From Bettongia penicillata ogilbyi (lineage: Eukaryota > Chordata > Mammalia > Diprotodontia > Potoroidae): a DNA stretch of 64,000 nt. Each line of letters begins with the position of its first letter. The first letter of the stretch is position 1. This document shows positions 1 through 11,479 of the stretch, one piece after another. The DNA is taken from assembly GCA_023548195.1 (NCBI GenBank), contig JAJHZJ010000252.1, positions 2,239,395 through 2,303,394 on the forward strand, read 5' to 3'. The notes beneath the pieces are model-generated. The model ran no database searches and was not told where the DNA came from. It was given only the letters and a program-made list of their open reading frames with translations. The position numbers and the translations under genes are program-made.

Positions 1-112
1 CCACTTGCCAGTTATGTGACCTTGGGCAAATAACTTAACCTCTCTAGACCATAGTATCCTCATCTGTCAAATAAAAGAGTTGGAGTAGAGTAGCTTTCTA
101 GTCCAACACAAC
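1..112 (+). mobile_element. MIR/CORE-SINE fragment, cut by window edge
   Basis: The CORE signature is visible: a gttatgtgacc block, then cttgggcaaataacttaacctc, then cctcatctgtcaaataaa. The tRNA-derived head lies outside the window. No coding capacity is expected; this is an old SINE remnant. Confidence 0.75.
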
Positions 113-127
113 ATGAAAGGAAATCCC

Positions 128-530
128 TACTCTAACATACTGTACCAACTGTCATCCAACTCTGCTTGAAGGGATCCAACATGACTGCCACCCCTTGAGG
201 CAGCCCACTCCAGTTTTGGAACGGCTCTAACCCATTACTCCTGGTTTTACCTTCTGGGGCCAAAGAGAACAGGTCTAATCCTTCTTCATTATAATCCTTC
301 AAATGCTTGAAAACATCTACCACATCCTCTCTGAAGTCTTCTCTAGGCTAAATACATGCAATTTTTTCAACTGATTCTTGTATGATGTGAACTCAAAGAC
401 CTGCACCCTCCTAGTTGCCCTCCTCTGCTCACCATACAATTTATCAATGTTCTTCTTAAACCATATTGAATTAAATACAATGCTCCATTTGAGGTCTGAT
501 GAGGACACCTCGAGGATACCCTTCCATAAG
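128..530 (-). mobile_element. CR1/L3-type LINE 3' region remnant
   Basis: In the orientation shown it resembles the antisense 3' end of CR1/L3 LINEs: a gaggcagcccactccag block near 200, then ttctctaggctaaa near 340, then agttgccctcctctgctc near 413, then aatgctccatttgaggtctgatgagg near 478. These blocks occur in the same order as in CR1 3' ends. Small ORFs on either strand here are chance reading of repeat DNA. Confidence 0.6.
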
Positions 531-838
531 GTCCCTGTCCAGCTTTTACACTATCATTTCAAGATTGAGAGGCATAAAAAAATGGAAGAACCACAGGTTG
601 AATAAAAATTATCAGTATTCTTAAAAACATATGCATGATACTCCTTATTATGTCTATCTAAAGCTATGTATGTGGCATCTAGGTGATGGAAAGATTTATC
701 CCCATCCCTAGTTCAGTGATGGAATCATAGAAAGTGGGACTTGGATGATAAAAACAAGAAAATTTTAATATAGCAAGGAGAAAGACACATTAGGAATTAT
801 GAAAAGGTTTTCTGAGCGAATTGGAAGGGAAGTCAACC
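531..838. other. Unassigned AT-rich stretch
   Basis: No recognisable repeat, RNA gene or coding signal. Contains short A-rich runs only. Confidence 0.5.
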
Positions 839-2458
839 TTAGGTCTTTAACGTCATGGTCTCAGGAAGGGAAGCCTCTTTCAGGTCTCTACTTACCAGAA
901 TGTGGCAATATTGGGGGTGGTGAGATGGAGTTCCAGTAGCCCAGGGAAGACTGATAAAGCTATCACTGAAAGTAAACTGCTCCTGACTAATTACAGCCAC
1001 AGGGGTAGAGAACAGAGCGCTAGAGAGGGCTGATAACCCCATATCAACCCTGGTTCACTTGGTCCATCACATTAATGAGGTCAGAGATACCTAAAGTAAT
1101 GGGCACAATGACATCATTCACCTTCCTGCTAGTCAACTATCTTTTTCAGTGGTCACAGGTTGTCATAAGGAAAGTTGATGTAGCAAAGTATTCCAGCTTC
1201 CTTCATTTCTGTCTCTGAAGAGGAAATGTCCCTTTTTCCCTGGTGACCTACTGTTGTTTGATGTAATCCATGCTGGATGACCTGGGTAGTTCTAAGGGCT
1301 CCCATTCAACCTTATCCACAATAACAGGCATCAAGGGTTGAAAGACCCCATAAGGAGACAGATTCCCAAGAGCTCATGATATCCCTTCCCCTGTTAGTCA
1401 ACTGTCTACAAATCACCATGAAAATTGAGAGAGTTTCCAGTAGGACCACTGGGGCCTTCTGGCTGCCAGTAACTATAACACCTTATGTCCAGATAAGGAA
1501 AGGACTTTAAGGGATACCTTGGGTTTAAGTGATGCTAAAGGGCCCTTTCACCTTAGTGCTAAATTTCACCATTGAGTTTTAGCAGCACCTCCATAGGCTG
1601 GCAATCAATAACTTTCTTCTCAACCTTGTGTGTCACAGACCACACATAAAGATCTTGGGAGGAGACAGTACCTTGGCCCTTGACCCATCTAGCCAGGTAA
1701 TTGTCTCTGTTATCACTGGCATTTGTATTTGAACCACCACTGTCTCAAACTTCTGTTTAAACTGCCCACACATATACAGTTGTTTGACGGGACCTGTAGC
1801 TGTATTCTATGACCACTGTGGGGTTTGCTTTCTACCCAGGAGGAAGAATCTAATTGTCCACTGTGCAGGTCATAGGGCATGGCAGGTCCTGAGGGTGAGG
1901 GTGGGATGATGCTAGTGGTGGTGGTGGTGCATAGATCCTATCTGTTGGATCATTTTTTTTCATAAGATCTTTGTACCTTCTCTAGTAGATTGCCAACAGA
2001 GGGCCACGAGAGACTGCAACAGAAATTCATCTTCATGAAGTCAGCGACTCACAACTCTCCATCTTAGCCACCAAAAAAGGGACAAAGAACAACGGACATC
2101 TAAGTAAGTCAAAAGTATATTTTTGGACACGACCAAACAGAAGGAACTCTGCTCCAGAGAGTGTATGGCTATAGGCTCCACTGCAGCATACCCTTACCAG
2201 CCACTCTTCCATTGACTCCTGCAAGTTGCTGTTCGCTTCAACTTCTCTTGCAACCTCTCAGGTTTCTTAGTGGGGAAAGCCTGCTTACCCTCTGCTCCCT
2301 CTGTGGAAGAAATCAAACTCTGATGTGTAGCAATAGAATAAGCCTGGGACTTCCTTAACTCCAATGAAGGTTCTCCAACTCATGTCCTATGTCTCTCTGA
2401 TCTCACCAGGATAGAGCAAAAACCTCTGAGTTGGAGACAATTCTTTGAAACCATGGGC
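839..2458 (-). mobile_element. Endogenous retrovirus pol remnant (ERV-L-like), decayed
   Basis: Reading the minus strand, 1100-1050 and then 1042-839 in another frame give collinear blocks of a retroviral reverse transcriptase: a proline/isoleucine block followed by VMDQVNQ, a stop, then an FSTPV...SQEQFTF block, a degenerate LP..G..SP region and SRDL. The order matches the fingers/palm part of ERV reverse transcriptases, closest in my judgement to the class III (ERV-L) type. The match stops just before the place where the catalytic YxDD box should be, so the polymerase is incomplete. A block near 1600 (minus strand) may be protease or upstream pol; 1700-2458 is assumed to be further internal sequence. 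At least one frameshift and several stops make it non-functional. No LTR was identified with certainty. Confidence 0.5.
1914..1932. repeat. Short (GGT)n run
   Basis: Six imperfect GGT units after gatgcta. A minor microsatellite within the ERV-like region. Confidence 0.8.
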
Positions 2459-3118
2459 TATAAAATTGTATATACTCTTTGATCCAGCAGCACCACTGCT
2501 AGGTCTATATACCAAAGACATCTAAAAAAATGGGGAGCGGGACATATTTGTACAAATATATTTACAGCAGCTCTTTTTCTGTTGGCCAAGAATTGGAAGT
2601 CAAAGGGATGCCTGACAAGTAGGGAATGGCTGTACAAACTATGATGTATGATTGTAATGGAATATTATTGGGCTATAAGAAATGACAAGCAGGATGACTT
2701 CAGAAAAACCTGGAAAGACTTATATGAACTGATGTATAGTGGAGTAAACAGAATCAGAAGTAACAGCAATATTGTTCTATGAAGAACTGCAAATAACTTA
2801 GCCATTCTCAGCAATACAATGATTCAAGACAATCCCAAAGAACTAATGAAGGAGCATACTATCTGCCTCTGGAGAAAGAACTGAAAATTGTTTGAATACA
2901 GACCAAAACATGCTATTTTGCATTTTCTTTCACTTTTTTCCTTTTATTTGAGTCTTCTTGTACAAATAACTAATATGGAAATGATTTACATGATTGCACA
3001 TATATAACTTATATTTGATTGCTTACTGTGTCATGGGAGGGGAGAGGGAAGTAAGGGAGGGAGGGATAGAATGTGGAACTCAGAACCTTAAATAAAAATA
3101 TTTAAATTTTTTAAAAAA
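2459..3118 (+). mobile_element. LINE-1 3' end (ORF2 C-terminus plus 3' UTR)
   Basis: The sequence reads tatactctttgatccagcag, then codes for the marsupial L1 ORF2 C-terminal signature (MEYYWAIRND near 2660 and FRKTWKDLYELM just after). A 3' UTR follows with gcctctggagaaagaactg, a G-rich ggggagagggaagtaaggg block and an A-rich tail near 3090-3118. It is a 5'-truncated copy with indels. It separates the ERV-like region on its left from unassigned DNA on its right. Confidence 0.9.
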
Positions 3119-4430
3119 GTTCTCTATAGTTGTTGAACCCTGTTTATACTACCAGAAGAATTCCCAGCATGCCACAGTGCCAGGTCTGATTACCTTTTTC
3201 TTGTTTGCATCACCTTCCCTCCACTTCAGCAACAAGGTAAGCCATGATATATCATCTTGTTCCAGCAGTCACCAATGGTGATTATTGTAGGCTGGTCTCC
3301 TGTTTGGTTAGGTTTAACATGAGAATGAAATGAGATACTTCTAGGTCATTCAGTAGTTGACAAAAAGAAGTTTACTTAGTCATAGAATGAAAAAAATACT
3401 TGACAAGGAAACTATACTCAGATTGGGTAATTATAATCCCCCTCAATCCTCTCCCTTGACCATTTCCATACAGAAATGTATCTCATCATGTATTTTTCTC
3501 TCTATATAAGTGTATCTCAAACATTAACAGAATTTCTTCATTGGTGCAGACCCAAGAGTGGAAAGTTTTAACTGTTCGCTTCTGGGAGTTCCAGAAAGAC
3601 AAGACATGGTGATTTTTGAGACCTTGGGACGTCTGTCAAGTTTGACTCCTTAGGGGTCAGGCTTTTTATCCTCTTTATCTCCCTGAATATCCAGGAAACC
3701 ACATCAACAAGTCCTGAATCACCAAATAGCTGAATAAGCAGTAATGTAGCTGAAGCCTTAGCCCCCTGGACAAAGCAAGGTTTGGAGGCAGCTTCCTTGC
3801 CTTTAAGGGAAAGAACTAGCCTAGCCTATAAGATGAGGGAAGGGGAAAGTGTGAAATACTGGTAATCACTGACCTTATCATGGCATCTTGAACTTTAGCA
3901 TCCTGTCTGGACTGTGGTAGTGATTGGAGCCTATGTCTAGAGGAATCCATACCTAGGGGGTACTATATACCTTAACTGCTTGACAGCAAAAGTGAACTGA
4001 GTAGGCAGTACAGCCACCAGCATCAGTGTCATAAATTAAATTGGCTCCATCCTTACTCTTGCTGTATTAGAAACATAGCAGAGATGGAATAGAGAGTTTA
4101 CTCATAGTTACTCATAGAAGTGTGGGAGGGAGCTACCCAGGTATAAGCTCTAGGAATATTTGCTACTTGCATAATTCCATATTACTGTCTTCCTAATTGC
4201 ATATTACTATCTTCATCAAATGCTTGGTCCTTTATACTTTTGGGTCATCTGACTTGATTGGTACAAGGAAATATCAGATAGGAGATATGAAGGATTTTGA
4301 GCTGTAGATTTGAATACATTCTGACCCAAAGTGCATCTTAAATCCCTGTGTACCTTTCAGGAGTCCTTGGACTATATAAGAAAATTCAAAAATAGATATG
4401 AAACTTCAATACATGTGCATTTATAATTAG
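3119..4430. other. Unassigned 1.3-kb stretch
   Basis: No repeat family or ORF that I recognise. It contains a TATA-like ctatataag at about 3503-3511 and lies next to the ERV remnant, so it could hold a decayed LTR or further proviral sequence, but I see no paired TG...CA ends or target duplication. Confidence 0.4.
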
Positions 4431-4431
4431 G

Positions 4432-4615
4432 TAGCATAGTATAGTAGATAGAGTGCTAGCCTCAGAGTTAGGAAGACCTTTGTTAAAACCCACCTCATAT
4501 ACATACTAGCTGTGTGACCTTGGGCATGTCATATCTTCTCTTGACTTCAGCTCCCCATCTCTAAAATGAAAGGCTTCCGGCTCTAAAATGATGATCTCAA
4601 GAACTACCAACAAAC
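4432..4615 (+). mobile_element. MIR-like CORE-SINE
   Basis: The head reads gtatagtagatagagtgctag with a degenerate B box (gttaaaacccacctc). The CORE block ctagctgtgtgaccttgggca is intact, followed by ccatctctaaaatgaaa. There is no BovB-type tail, so the MIR/Ther-1-like class fits better than MAR1. Confidence 0.75.
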
Positions 4616-4767
4616 CTAATTAATTCAGATTAATTTCTCCCCAGATTGAGACTCTTATTCTTCAAGCAAAAAAAATAATCAAATGGTTTCCATCTCCTTA
4701 CAGAACCAGCCTACTTCACCAGTTGCTAGAACCACCTCCCAATCCATAGAATAAAATAGAGAGAGAA

Positions 4768-4820
4768 TATTATATATAGCATATATATATAGCATCTATA
4801 TATATATACATATATACATA
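4768..4820. repeat. (TA)n-rich microsatellite
   Basis: Alternating TA runs interrupted by agc and ca. Imperfect, about 50 bp, between the SINE and the L2/CR1 remnant. Confidence 0.85.
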
Positions 4821-4844
4821 GCATAATTCTCCATAGAAAAAGGA

Positions 4845-5942
4845 GAAGGGAGAGTAAGAAGGAAAGGAGGGGAAGGAAAAAGGAGAAGAGTTTCTGGTCA
4901 AAGTCCAGCAGGAGCTAGCAGCTGAGTGGAGGTTAGCCTGGAATGAGGAGAGACTTAAGACACAGAGGACAACCAGAGGGATATTGCTACAGGAATGTCG
5001 GAGGAGAAGGAGTGTATACAGGAGATATTGCACGAGTAGAAACAACAGATTGTATGAGGAGGTGGTCTGTGTGTGAGAGAGACTGAGAAGTCAAGGATGA
5101 CGCTTGGGCTTCCGTGGGTGCCTGGGAGGATGGTAGTACCATGAACAGTAATTGGGAAGTTAGAAAGAAGGGAGGGTTTGGAGGGAAAGAAAGCAAGTTC
5201 CATTTTTGGACAGGTTGAGTTTATCTAGTACAAGAAGATTAATAGATACTTGGAAATGTGAGACTAGAGGTCAGGACTAGATAAAGAAATTGGAGAACCA
5301 TCTGAATAGAGAAGAAAACTGAATCCATGGGGTCTGATGAGATCACCAAATGAAATAGTAAAGAGGGAGGAAAACAAGATAGAGCCTTGGGTGGATGTCT
5401 ACAGTTAGTGGGCTCAACCTGAATGAAGATCCAGAAAAGGAGACTGAGGCGAGGTCAGGTAGGTAGGACCTCTACCTACCAGGAGAGAATGTCACGAAAA
5501 CTCAGAGAGCAGAGAGTATTAAGGAGAAAGGAGTGATCAAAAGTGTCAAAGGCTGCAAAGAGGTCAAGGACAAGCATGGAAAAAATGCTACTACATTTCT
5601 CAAGAAATCATCGATAACTTTGGCCAGAGCAGTTTTAGTTGAATAACCAAGTCAGAAGCCTCAGAAGAGAGTAAGAGCAGAGGAAGTACAGATAACCATT
5701 CTAGACTGCTTTCCCAAGTTTAGCCAATAAGGGGAGGAAAGATATGGGATGATGAGCTAGTGATACTAGATGCATCAAGTGAAGGTTTTTTGAGAATGAG
5801 AGAGACATGGGCATGTTTGTAGGTGACAGGGAAGGAACCAGGAATTAGGGAGAGTTGAAGATTAGTGAGAGAATGGGGAATAATAAAAAGGTAGTTTTCT
5901 GGATAACACAGATGGAATGGGATCAAGGGTGCATGTAGAGGG
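4845..5942 (-). mobile_element. L2/CR1-clade LINE ORF2 (reverse transcriptase) remnant, 3' half
   Basis: On the minus strand, about 5580-5540 encodes LDLFAAFDTFDH, the AFDTxDH motif of the CR1/L2 reverse transcriptase, and about 5200-5000 encodes a block with PSKPSLLSNFPI and GTTILP that lies in the later palm/thumb region of the same clade. Frames shift several times, so no long ORF survives. It resembles the minus-strand copies at 37.8-38.8 kb and 51.1-52.2 kb. An RTE-tailed SINE interrupts it at 5943-6243. Confidence 0.8.
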
Positions 5943-6243
5943 TGTGTGTGTTCATCCTTTGTTGCCATCAGAGAAATGATGACATGACTTGCACTTGACT
6001 TTGTTTTGAGGGAGGGAGGGCTGTGCAGGTCACCAGCCTCATTTCTCCTCCAGAGCCATCTGAATCCAGTGACCAGATATTCATCAGTATGACTGGAAAT
6101 GACCCAGGATGAGGCAATTGGGGTTAAGTGACTTGCCCAAGGTCACACAGCTAGTGAATGTCAAATGTCTGAGATGAGATTTGAACTCAGGTCCTCCTGA
6201 CTCCTACACTGGTGCTCTATCCACTGCACCACCTAGCTGCCCC
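5943..6243 (-). mobile_element. RTE-tailed CORE-SINE, near full length, nested in L2/CR1
   Basis: Read on the minus strand: gcagctaggtggtgcagtgg head, CORE block, ttaaccccaattgcctcatc, then the tail found also at 30.2-30.36 kb (gatatctggtcactggattc-like, gaggctggtgacctgcacag, and an end in aaaggatgaacacacac). The end is a short CA run rather than poly-A, as expected for RTE-mobilised elements. It splits the surrounding L2/CR1 remnant. Confidence 0.85.
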
Positions 6244-6720
6244 ATGTCAGCCTTGGCAAGGAGAGGAAGAGATCATGGGGGAAGACATCCAAGTGATGTG
6301 AGATGAGGAAGAAGAAGAGGGAGCTCTCGGTGAATGGCTTCACCTTTTTCAGGGAAATATGAGGTCAAGTTCTCAGCTGAGAGGGTGGGGAGAAAGGAGT
6401 GACAGGGAAGGCTTGAGGAAAGATGAAAAGATTTGGAAAAACCACTGTGGCAAGTGGAATAGTGAATAGTGATTGCCTTTCCCAGTTGAGACTACGTATC
6501 ATAAATGTGTAGTGGGTCCCGTCAGAACTCTTTGGTGATTTTCTCCAGATCTGTTCAGCAGCCCAGGAGCAGAGAGAAATCAAAGCATGGTAGCAATCAT
6601 CCAAGTTTGGGGCTTGCAATGCATGATTGGTAATAGGATAGGGGGGCAAGGACTCAAATGTAGAGAATAGTGCAGAGCTGAAATGGTCCACTATGGCAAA
6701 AGATAGGGAAGGGAGAAGAG
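6244..6720 (-). mobile_element. L2/CR1-clade LINE remnant, 5' side of the nested SINE
   Basis: The minus strand continues the same LINE upstream of the reverse transcriptase (endonuclease-RT linker region). A 108-codon open stretch at 6691-6365 contains serine/leucine-rich sequence of the kind read from this part of the clade, but no intact domain. It joins 4845-5942 once the SINE is removed. Confidence 0.6.
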
Positions 6721-7990
6721 TGGAGCTAGTATAGAGGTTATGGTCTGGGAAAGAACTAAGGGCTGGTGGAAATGGAAGTCACAATAAGAATGAAATGGTT
6801 CAAAGGCAAAGGGAAATATGAAATGATAAAAAGATTATAATCAAATAAAGGAATTTCAGAGCTCTTTAACATAAAAATCCCACCTCTGTTCTGAATCCCC
6901 TATGTATGAGTTCATTCCCTGGGAAGTAGAATAGGGTGGGGGAGGAGGTGATGGGGTAAACCTGAGGCTTTTATCATCTGCTCCTATTTCCACTCATAAT
7001 CAGTGTTATAATGGTTTAATACCATCATTCTCTCATATCTCTCATTTCAACAGGCTTGAACTCATTCTGCAGAGAAACCTTAGGGTCAGAGATCACGTTT
7101 TCCACCTATTAGCCTGCACCTCTGTTGGCATTGCCCATTTTACTTATGTAATTAACAAATACATTAATCTTTCTTTTGCCTTTGAGGCACAATCTCTAAA
7201 GATCAAAATCTCATTCACCTCTGTCTCTAATTGCCTAATACACAAGGACAATTTATTTTCACTCTCCTTGTATTGGCAATCCAGCCTCTTCAGAGTTATC
7301 AATAAGAGCCATAAAATACTAGAATTTTCTCTTTCCCTGTCAAGATTCCATCTCATCAATTCCACAGAGCGAGTGAATAAGAGCTTTCTCCTTATCCCAT
7401 CAAGAGGATTCCCCATAAACCCTGAACAAAACGTTAGCTACCAGAAACCGGGATCCTATATTTGTCTATCCATTCACCCAGAATTCTCTTTCCTCTACAT
7501 AGCTCACAAGATATAGACTGTTCTGGGAACTAACTAGAAAAGCTATTGTTCATGGTGACCTCAGAAAACACCTCAAGAACTTGTCAGTTAATCATCACAG
7601 ACTTCAATAGACCATATGCATCATCTATTGTCGAAAAAACAATGGAAAGATGTGTGAGTTTTATGATTCATGAGTACCTCGTTGCACTTTAACCCTAAAG
7701 CCTGGATGGCTAGACCTGGCCTAGAATATTTGGCATAGCAAAGGGGTTGTTTTGCAATGGCTTTGTGATTAAATTAATTTTTAAAGTAGAGGACGATGTT
7801 ATTGAGCAGCCTATATCCCACATCCCGTACCCTACATCTCACATTCCACTCATTCAGTGGTAGCGTACCTGTTTCCTTGCTGGGTTTCTGCCCCTTCCAT
7901 TCCTCTGATACCAGGGAATCCCCAAAGTCAAATTCCTTGGATCCACTTCAGAGATTGAAGAACCAAGGCACATAGATATCATTCTTTCTT
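6721..7990. other. Unassigned unique DNA
   Basis: No repeat that I can name, apart from a possible further L2/CR1 tail at 6721-6830. ORFs of up to 90 codons on both strands at 7144-7516 overlap each other and look like chance. Confidence 0.45.
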
Positions 7991-8088
7991 CCTGCCTTCC
8001 TTCAAGCCCCAACCAAAATCTGACCTTTTCCAGGAAGCCTTTCCTAATCCTCCTTAATTCCAGTGTCTTTCCTCATGACAAGAATAGG
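7991..8088 (+). mobile_element. L2 3' end fragment
   Basis: Carries the L2 signature cttttccaggaagcctttcct followed by aattccagtgtctttcctc. Short and truncated before the usual end. Confidence 0.65.
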
Positions 8089-8131
8089 ATGAGCAATCTT
8101 TCCCTTCTCTCTGGACAGCACGGCAGGCCAC

Positions 8132-10975
8132 ATTCTAATTTTTTTAAATTTTATTTGTTTTAATCAGCCAAGACCCACTTTCTCACTCTTACGCTCCTCC
8201 CCTACTCCACCGAGAAGTCAAGAAAAATTAAAATCCATTCTATGTGTATAATCAAAACAAATTTCCGTATGGGCCATGGCCAAAAAAAGCATTTGTCTCA
8301 TTCTGCATTCTGAGTCCTTCACCTCTCCATCAGGAAGTAGGTAGCATGTTTCGTTGTTTGTCCTCTGGAAGGCTGGAATCCTGGTTAGTCATTATGCTGA
8401 TAAGACTTCAGTACAATAGTCCTCCGTCACATTTATATACCATAATTTGTTCATCCATTCTGCAATTTATGGACTTTCTTCAGATTCCCATTCTTTGCCA
8501 CCTCAAAAAGAGCTATAAATATTTTTGTATATCATTAGAATTTGTTTTGCTTAGGATTAATTCCTTCCTTAATCTGCCATCTAATTTCCTCTTCCCCCTT
8601 ATCTCCTTTCCCTCCTATTTCACTGTTGAGTGAAATTTATTTCTGGATCCAAATGTGCATGGGTATTCTTCTCTTTTTTGACCAGTTCAGATGAGAGTGG
8701 GTTTCAAGTGTCAGCTGTTTTCTCCATCCCCTTCTCATTATATGTATGTTTGTGCTACCTAATTGGGTGAGATCACTTCCCCCGACCTTCCTTTCCTGTC
8801 TCATTTCCCAGTAAAAGTCCTCTTTCCCTCTTCCCACTTTTTCCTAAAGGTCATCAAACTTAAGGCTTTGTCTAATTAGATTCTCTCTGAACCCTGTTGA
8901 TGACAGTACTCAGAAAGGACACATGTATCATCTCCCCATATTTGAATGTAAGCATTTTATCCTTTAGTCCTTTATCACAGTTCATTGATATTTACGTTTT
9001 TTGGTTTCTCTTCACTCCTATATCTAAACTTTAAAGTTTTTCTGCAGCTCAGATTTTTCCATCAGGAATGCTTGGAGATCTTTTGTTTTGTTCCTTCTCC
9101 CCCCTCCCACCCCCACTCAGTTTTGCTAAGTAACTTGCTCTCAGCTATGAGTCCATGTCTTTTGCCTTTTGGAATATTATAATCTAAGTTCCCTTCCCTT
9201 TTATAGTGGTGGCTGCTAAATTCTATGTGATCCTAAGTCTGGCTCCTTAGTACTTAAATTCTTTCTTGCTGTTGGTAGAATTTTTTCTTTGATCTGGAAC
9301 CTCTAAATTTTGGTTATAATATTCCTGGGAGTTTTATGTTGGGGTTTCTTTCAGGAACTGACTAGTGGACTCTCTCTTTTTCCACTTTGCCCTCTGGTTC
9401 TAAGAGATCTGGAAAGTTTTCAGATTTTTAAAAATATTATGTCTAATGATTTCACATGTATAACCTATATCAGATTGCTTACGGTCTCAAGAAAGGGAGG
9501 GGGGGAAGAAGAGAGGGATAGAGTTTGGAACTCAAAAACTTTGTAAAATGTTAAAATTGTTTTAAATATAATTGGAAGGAAATAAAATATTATTTAAAAA
9601 ATATTATGTGAAGACTCTCTTTGGGTCATTGTATTTGGTTCATCCACTGATTCTTAAATGTTTTTCCTCAGTCTGTTTCCCAGGTAAGTTGTTTTACATT
9701 TTCTCTCCCTTTTTTTTAGCCTTTTGACTTTGTTTTAATATTTCTCCTTGTCTCATCTAGTCATTGGCTTCCATTTAGTCTATTCAAATTTTCAGGGAAT
9801 TTGTTTCTTAGGCAGGTTTTTGTACCTCTTGTGCCAAGATGTTAATTCCTTTTCCAATTCTTTCTTCCATAGCTCTCATTTCTTTTCCAGTTTTTTCCTC
9901 AAGTGCTATTATTCCATATATCACACCATTTTTAATTCTTTTTTTTACTCTCTTGCCTCATCTCTTACAGGAGCTTGTGCCCAAGCTAGGTACTTCTCGG
10001 AGGTTTTGCTTGTAAATGCCTGGGAGTGATTCTCTTCTGTATTTGTGTCTGGATCATCCCTGCGGTTCTTTTCCTTGCTGTCTGCCCATTCTTCAAGGCT
10101 ACTTCCTGACTGTGGACTTGATGTTAAGGCTGAGCTATGTGACACTTCTGGAGGGAAGGTCTGAGTTGGTCTTATGACTGCTTCCTTGGGGTATTCCAAG
10201 ACCACAGAAACAAGCTAGTGACATGCCAGTGACATGATCCCAAAGTGGTCTGATATAAGGAAAGTCTATTTGTTCCTCCATCCCCCTGGACTGAACTCTG
10301 TCAGTTCCTGAACTGGGTTTGGGTCTGAGCAACACTATACAATACTGAGGTCTCTGCCCCTATCAGCCAATCGGAAAGTCCTTTTGATTGAATGTGTCAG
10401 ATCTATAGGTTCCCTTTTGGTCTGAGATCCCTGCCTTGATTATTTCTTTGCAAAGTAGGCTACATGCCATGAGATCCTATTCTGAGCTTGAGTCTAAGCT
10501 ATACCACTGTTGCTACTGGCTTTAGTATTTCCTCCTTTCTCCATACATAGGCCAGGACCTGAATGCCACCCCCCTGTGGAGGTCCCCTTCTCACTCTGCC
10601 CTGGATCTTGACTCAGAACTACGTAGATGGCAAGAAAGCATCCAGTTCATTCATTCCCACTGCAGTACCTCAGTATGGGTCTGGGGGTGCTGCAGGATGG
10701 GTTTGGGTCCTTCTTTTACCCTAGTGCATAGCCTCTCCCCAGTCACTGATGTGTTCCCTGTGCATCTGCTCTTGATCTGACCTGGTCTCTGGTGTCCAAA
10801 GATCCCCCTGCTTGTCCCCCTGTACCAACCTGGACTGGACAAATGACTCACTTTTTCTGGATTTCCTCATAAGGATTCAGTTTGGTGCATTTTCTAGAAC
10901 TATCTGGAGGACTTTGTGGAAAGGAGCCCATCACATTGTTTGCCACAGCTTCTGCCATCTTGGTTTGTTTCTGGG
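8132..10975 (-). mobile_element. HAL1-like (ORF2-less) LINE-1, about 2.8 kb, decayed
   Basis: Read on the minus strand the order is: a 5' end at about 10961 with ccaagatggcag (YY1-type start seen in L1 promoters), a GC-richer 5' region to about 9950, an ORF1-like coiled-coil and RRM region (about 9930-9300, recognisable from the antisense phrase tataatattcctgggagttt), then an L1 ORF2-terminal/3' end (8540-8132) that matches the L1 3' end at 2459-3118. Only about 750 bp separate ORF1 from the 3' end, far too little for an ORF2 of over 3.5 kb. That suits HAL1 (half-L1) or an internally deleted L1. Stops and indels are frequent. A younger L1 3' end is nested at 9442-9592. Confidence 0.65.
9442..9592 (+). 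mobile_element. L1 3'-terminal fragment nested in the HAL1-like element
   Basis: Starts with ctaatgatttcacatgtataacc and runs through agattgcttacgg, a G-rich block, and an end in ggaaataaaatatt. It is flanked by direct repeats ttaaaaatattatgt (about 9427-9442) and ttaaaaaatattatgt (about 9594-9609), a target-site duplication of about 15 bp that interrupts the minus-strand ORF1 region. It is severely 5'-truncated, about 150 bp. Confidence 0.9.
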
Positions 10976-11479
10976 TCTACTTCTCCCCAAAGTTTCTATG
11001 AGTTCCTTCCATTGACTCTGCACCTATAGGACCATTCTCTTGCTCAGTTTCCTTGTACCACATAAGAAAAATGCACTTGTGGCAGTTGGGTTTAGGTCTT
11101 TGTCCCATGAGTAATCAGTCTCATAAACTGTTGTCCATATTGTCAAATGACATCTATCAGTTAGTCACAGACTAATGTTTATTTCATTGTTATAAGTTTT
11201 TATAGATTCCATTATGCTAATCTTGTCCCATAAGCCTACAGCTACTTGGGTCATCCTGATCAAGTCTATGTCATCAAGGCCTGTTCTACTTCTTGCTAGA
11301 TTATATACATGGCTGTCACATACTTTTGACAGGAATTGGAAAGGCAATTTCCCCTTTTGTTGAGCATTTTTACCAAATTCAATTAATGCTATTGCAGCCG
11401 GAACTATGGAATAATTCAATGTATGTATACCTTCTAGGGAAGTCCAGGACTTTATTTCCTTGCACAACACAACCCTAGG
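10976..11479. other. Unassigned stretch with a 118-codon minus-strand ORF
   Basis: The minus strand is open from about 11521 to 11165 and would encode a hydrophilic peptide with a DDIDLIRMTQVAVGLWDKIS segment. I do not recognise it. The length is within chance expectation for 64 kb and the upstream part overlaps an L2 fragment on the other strand. It could be an unrecognised transposon remnant. Confidence 0.25.

Noticed and set aside
3503..3511. TATA-like ctatataag as a promoter
   Set aside because: Single AT-rich word with no supporting start site or gene.
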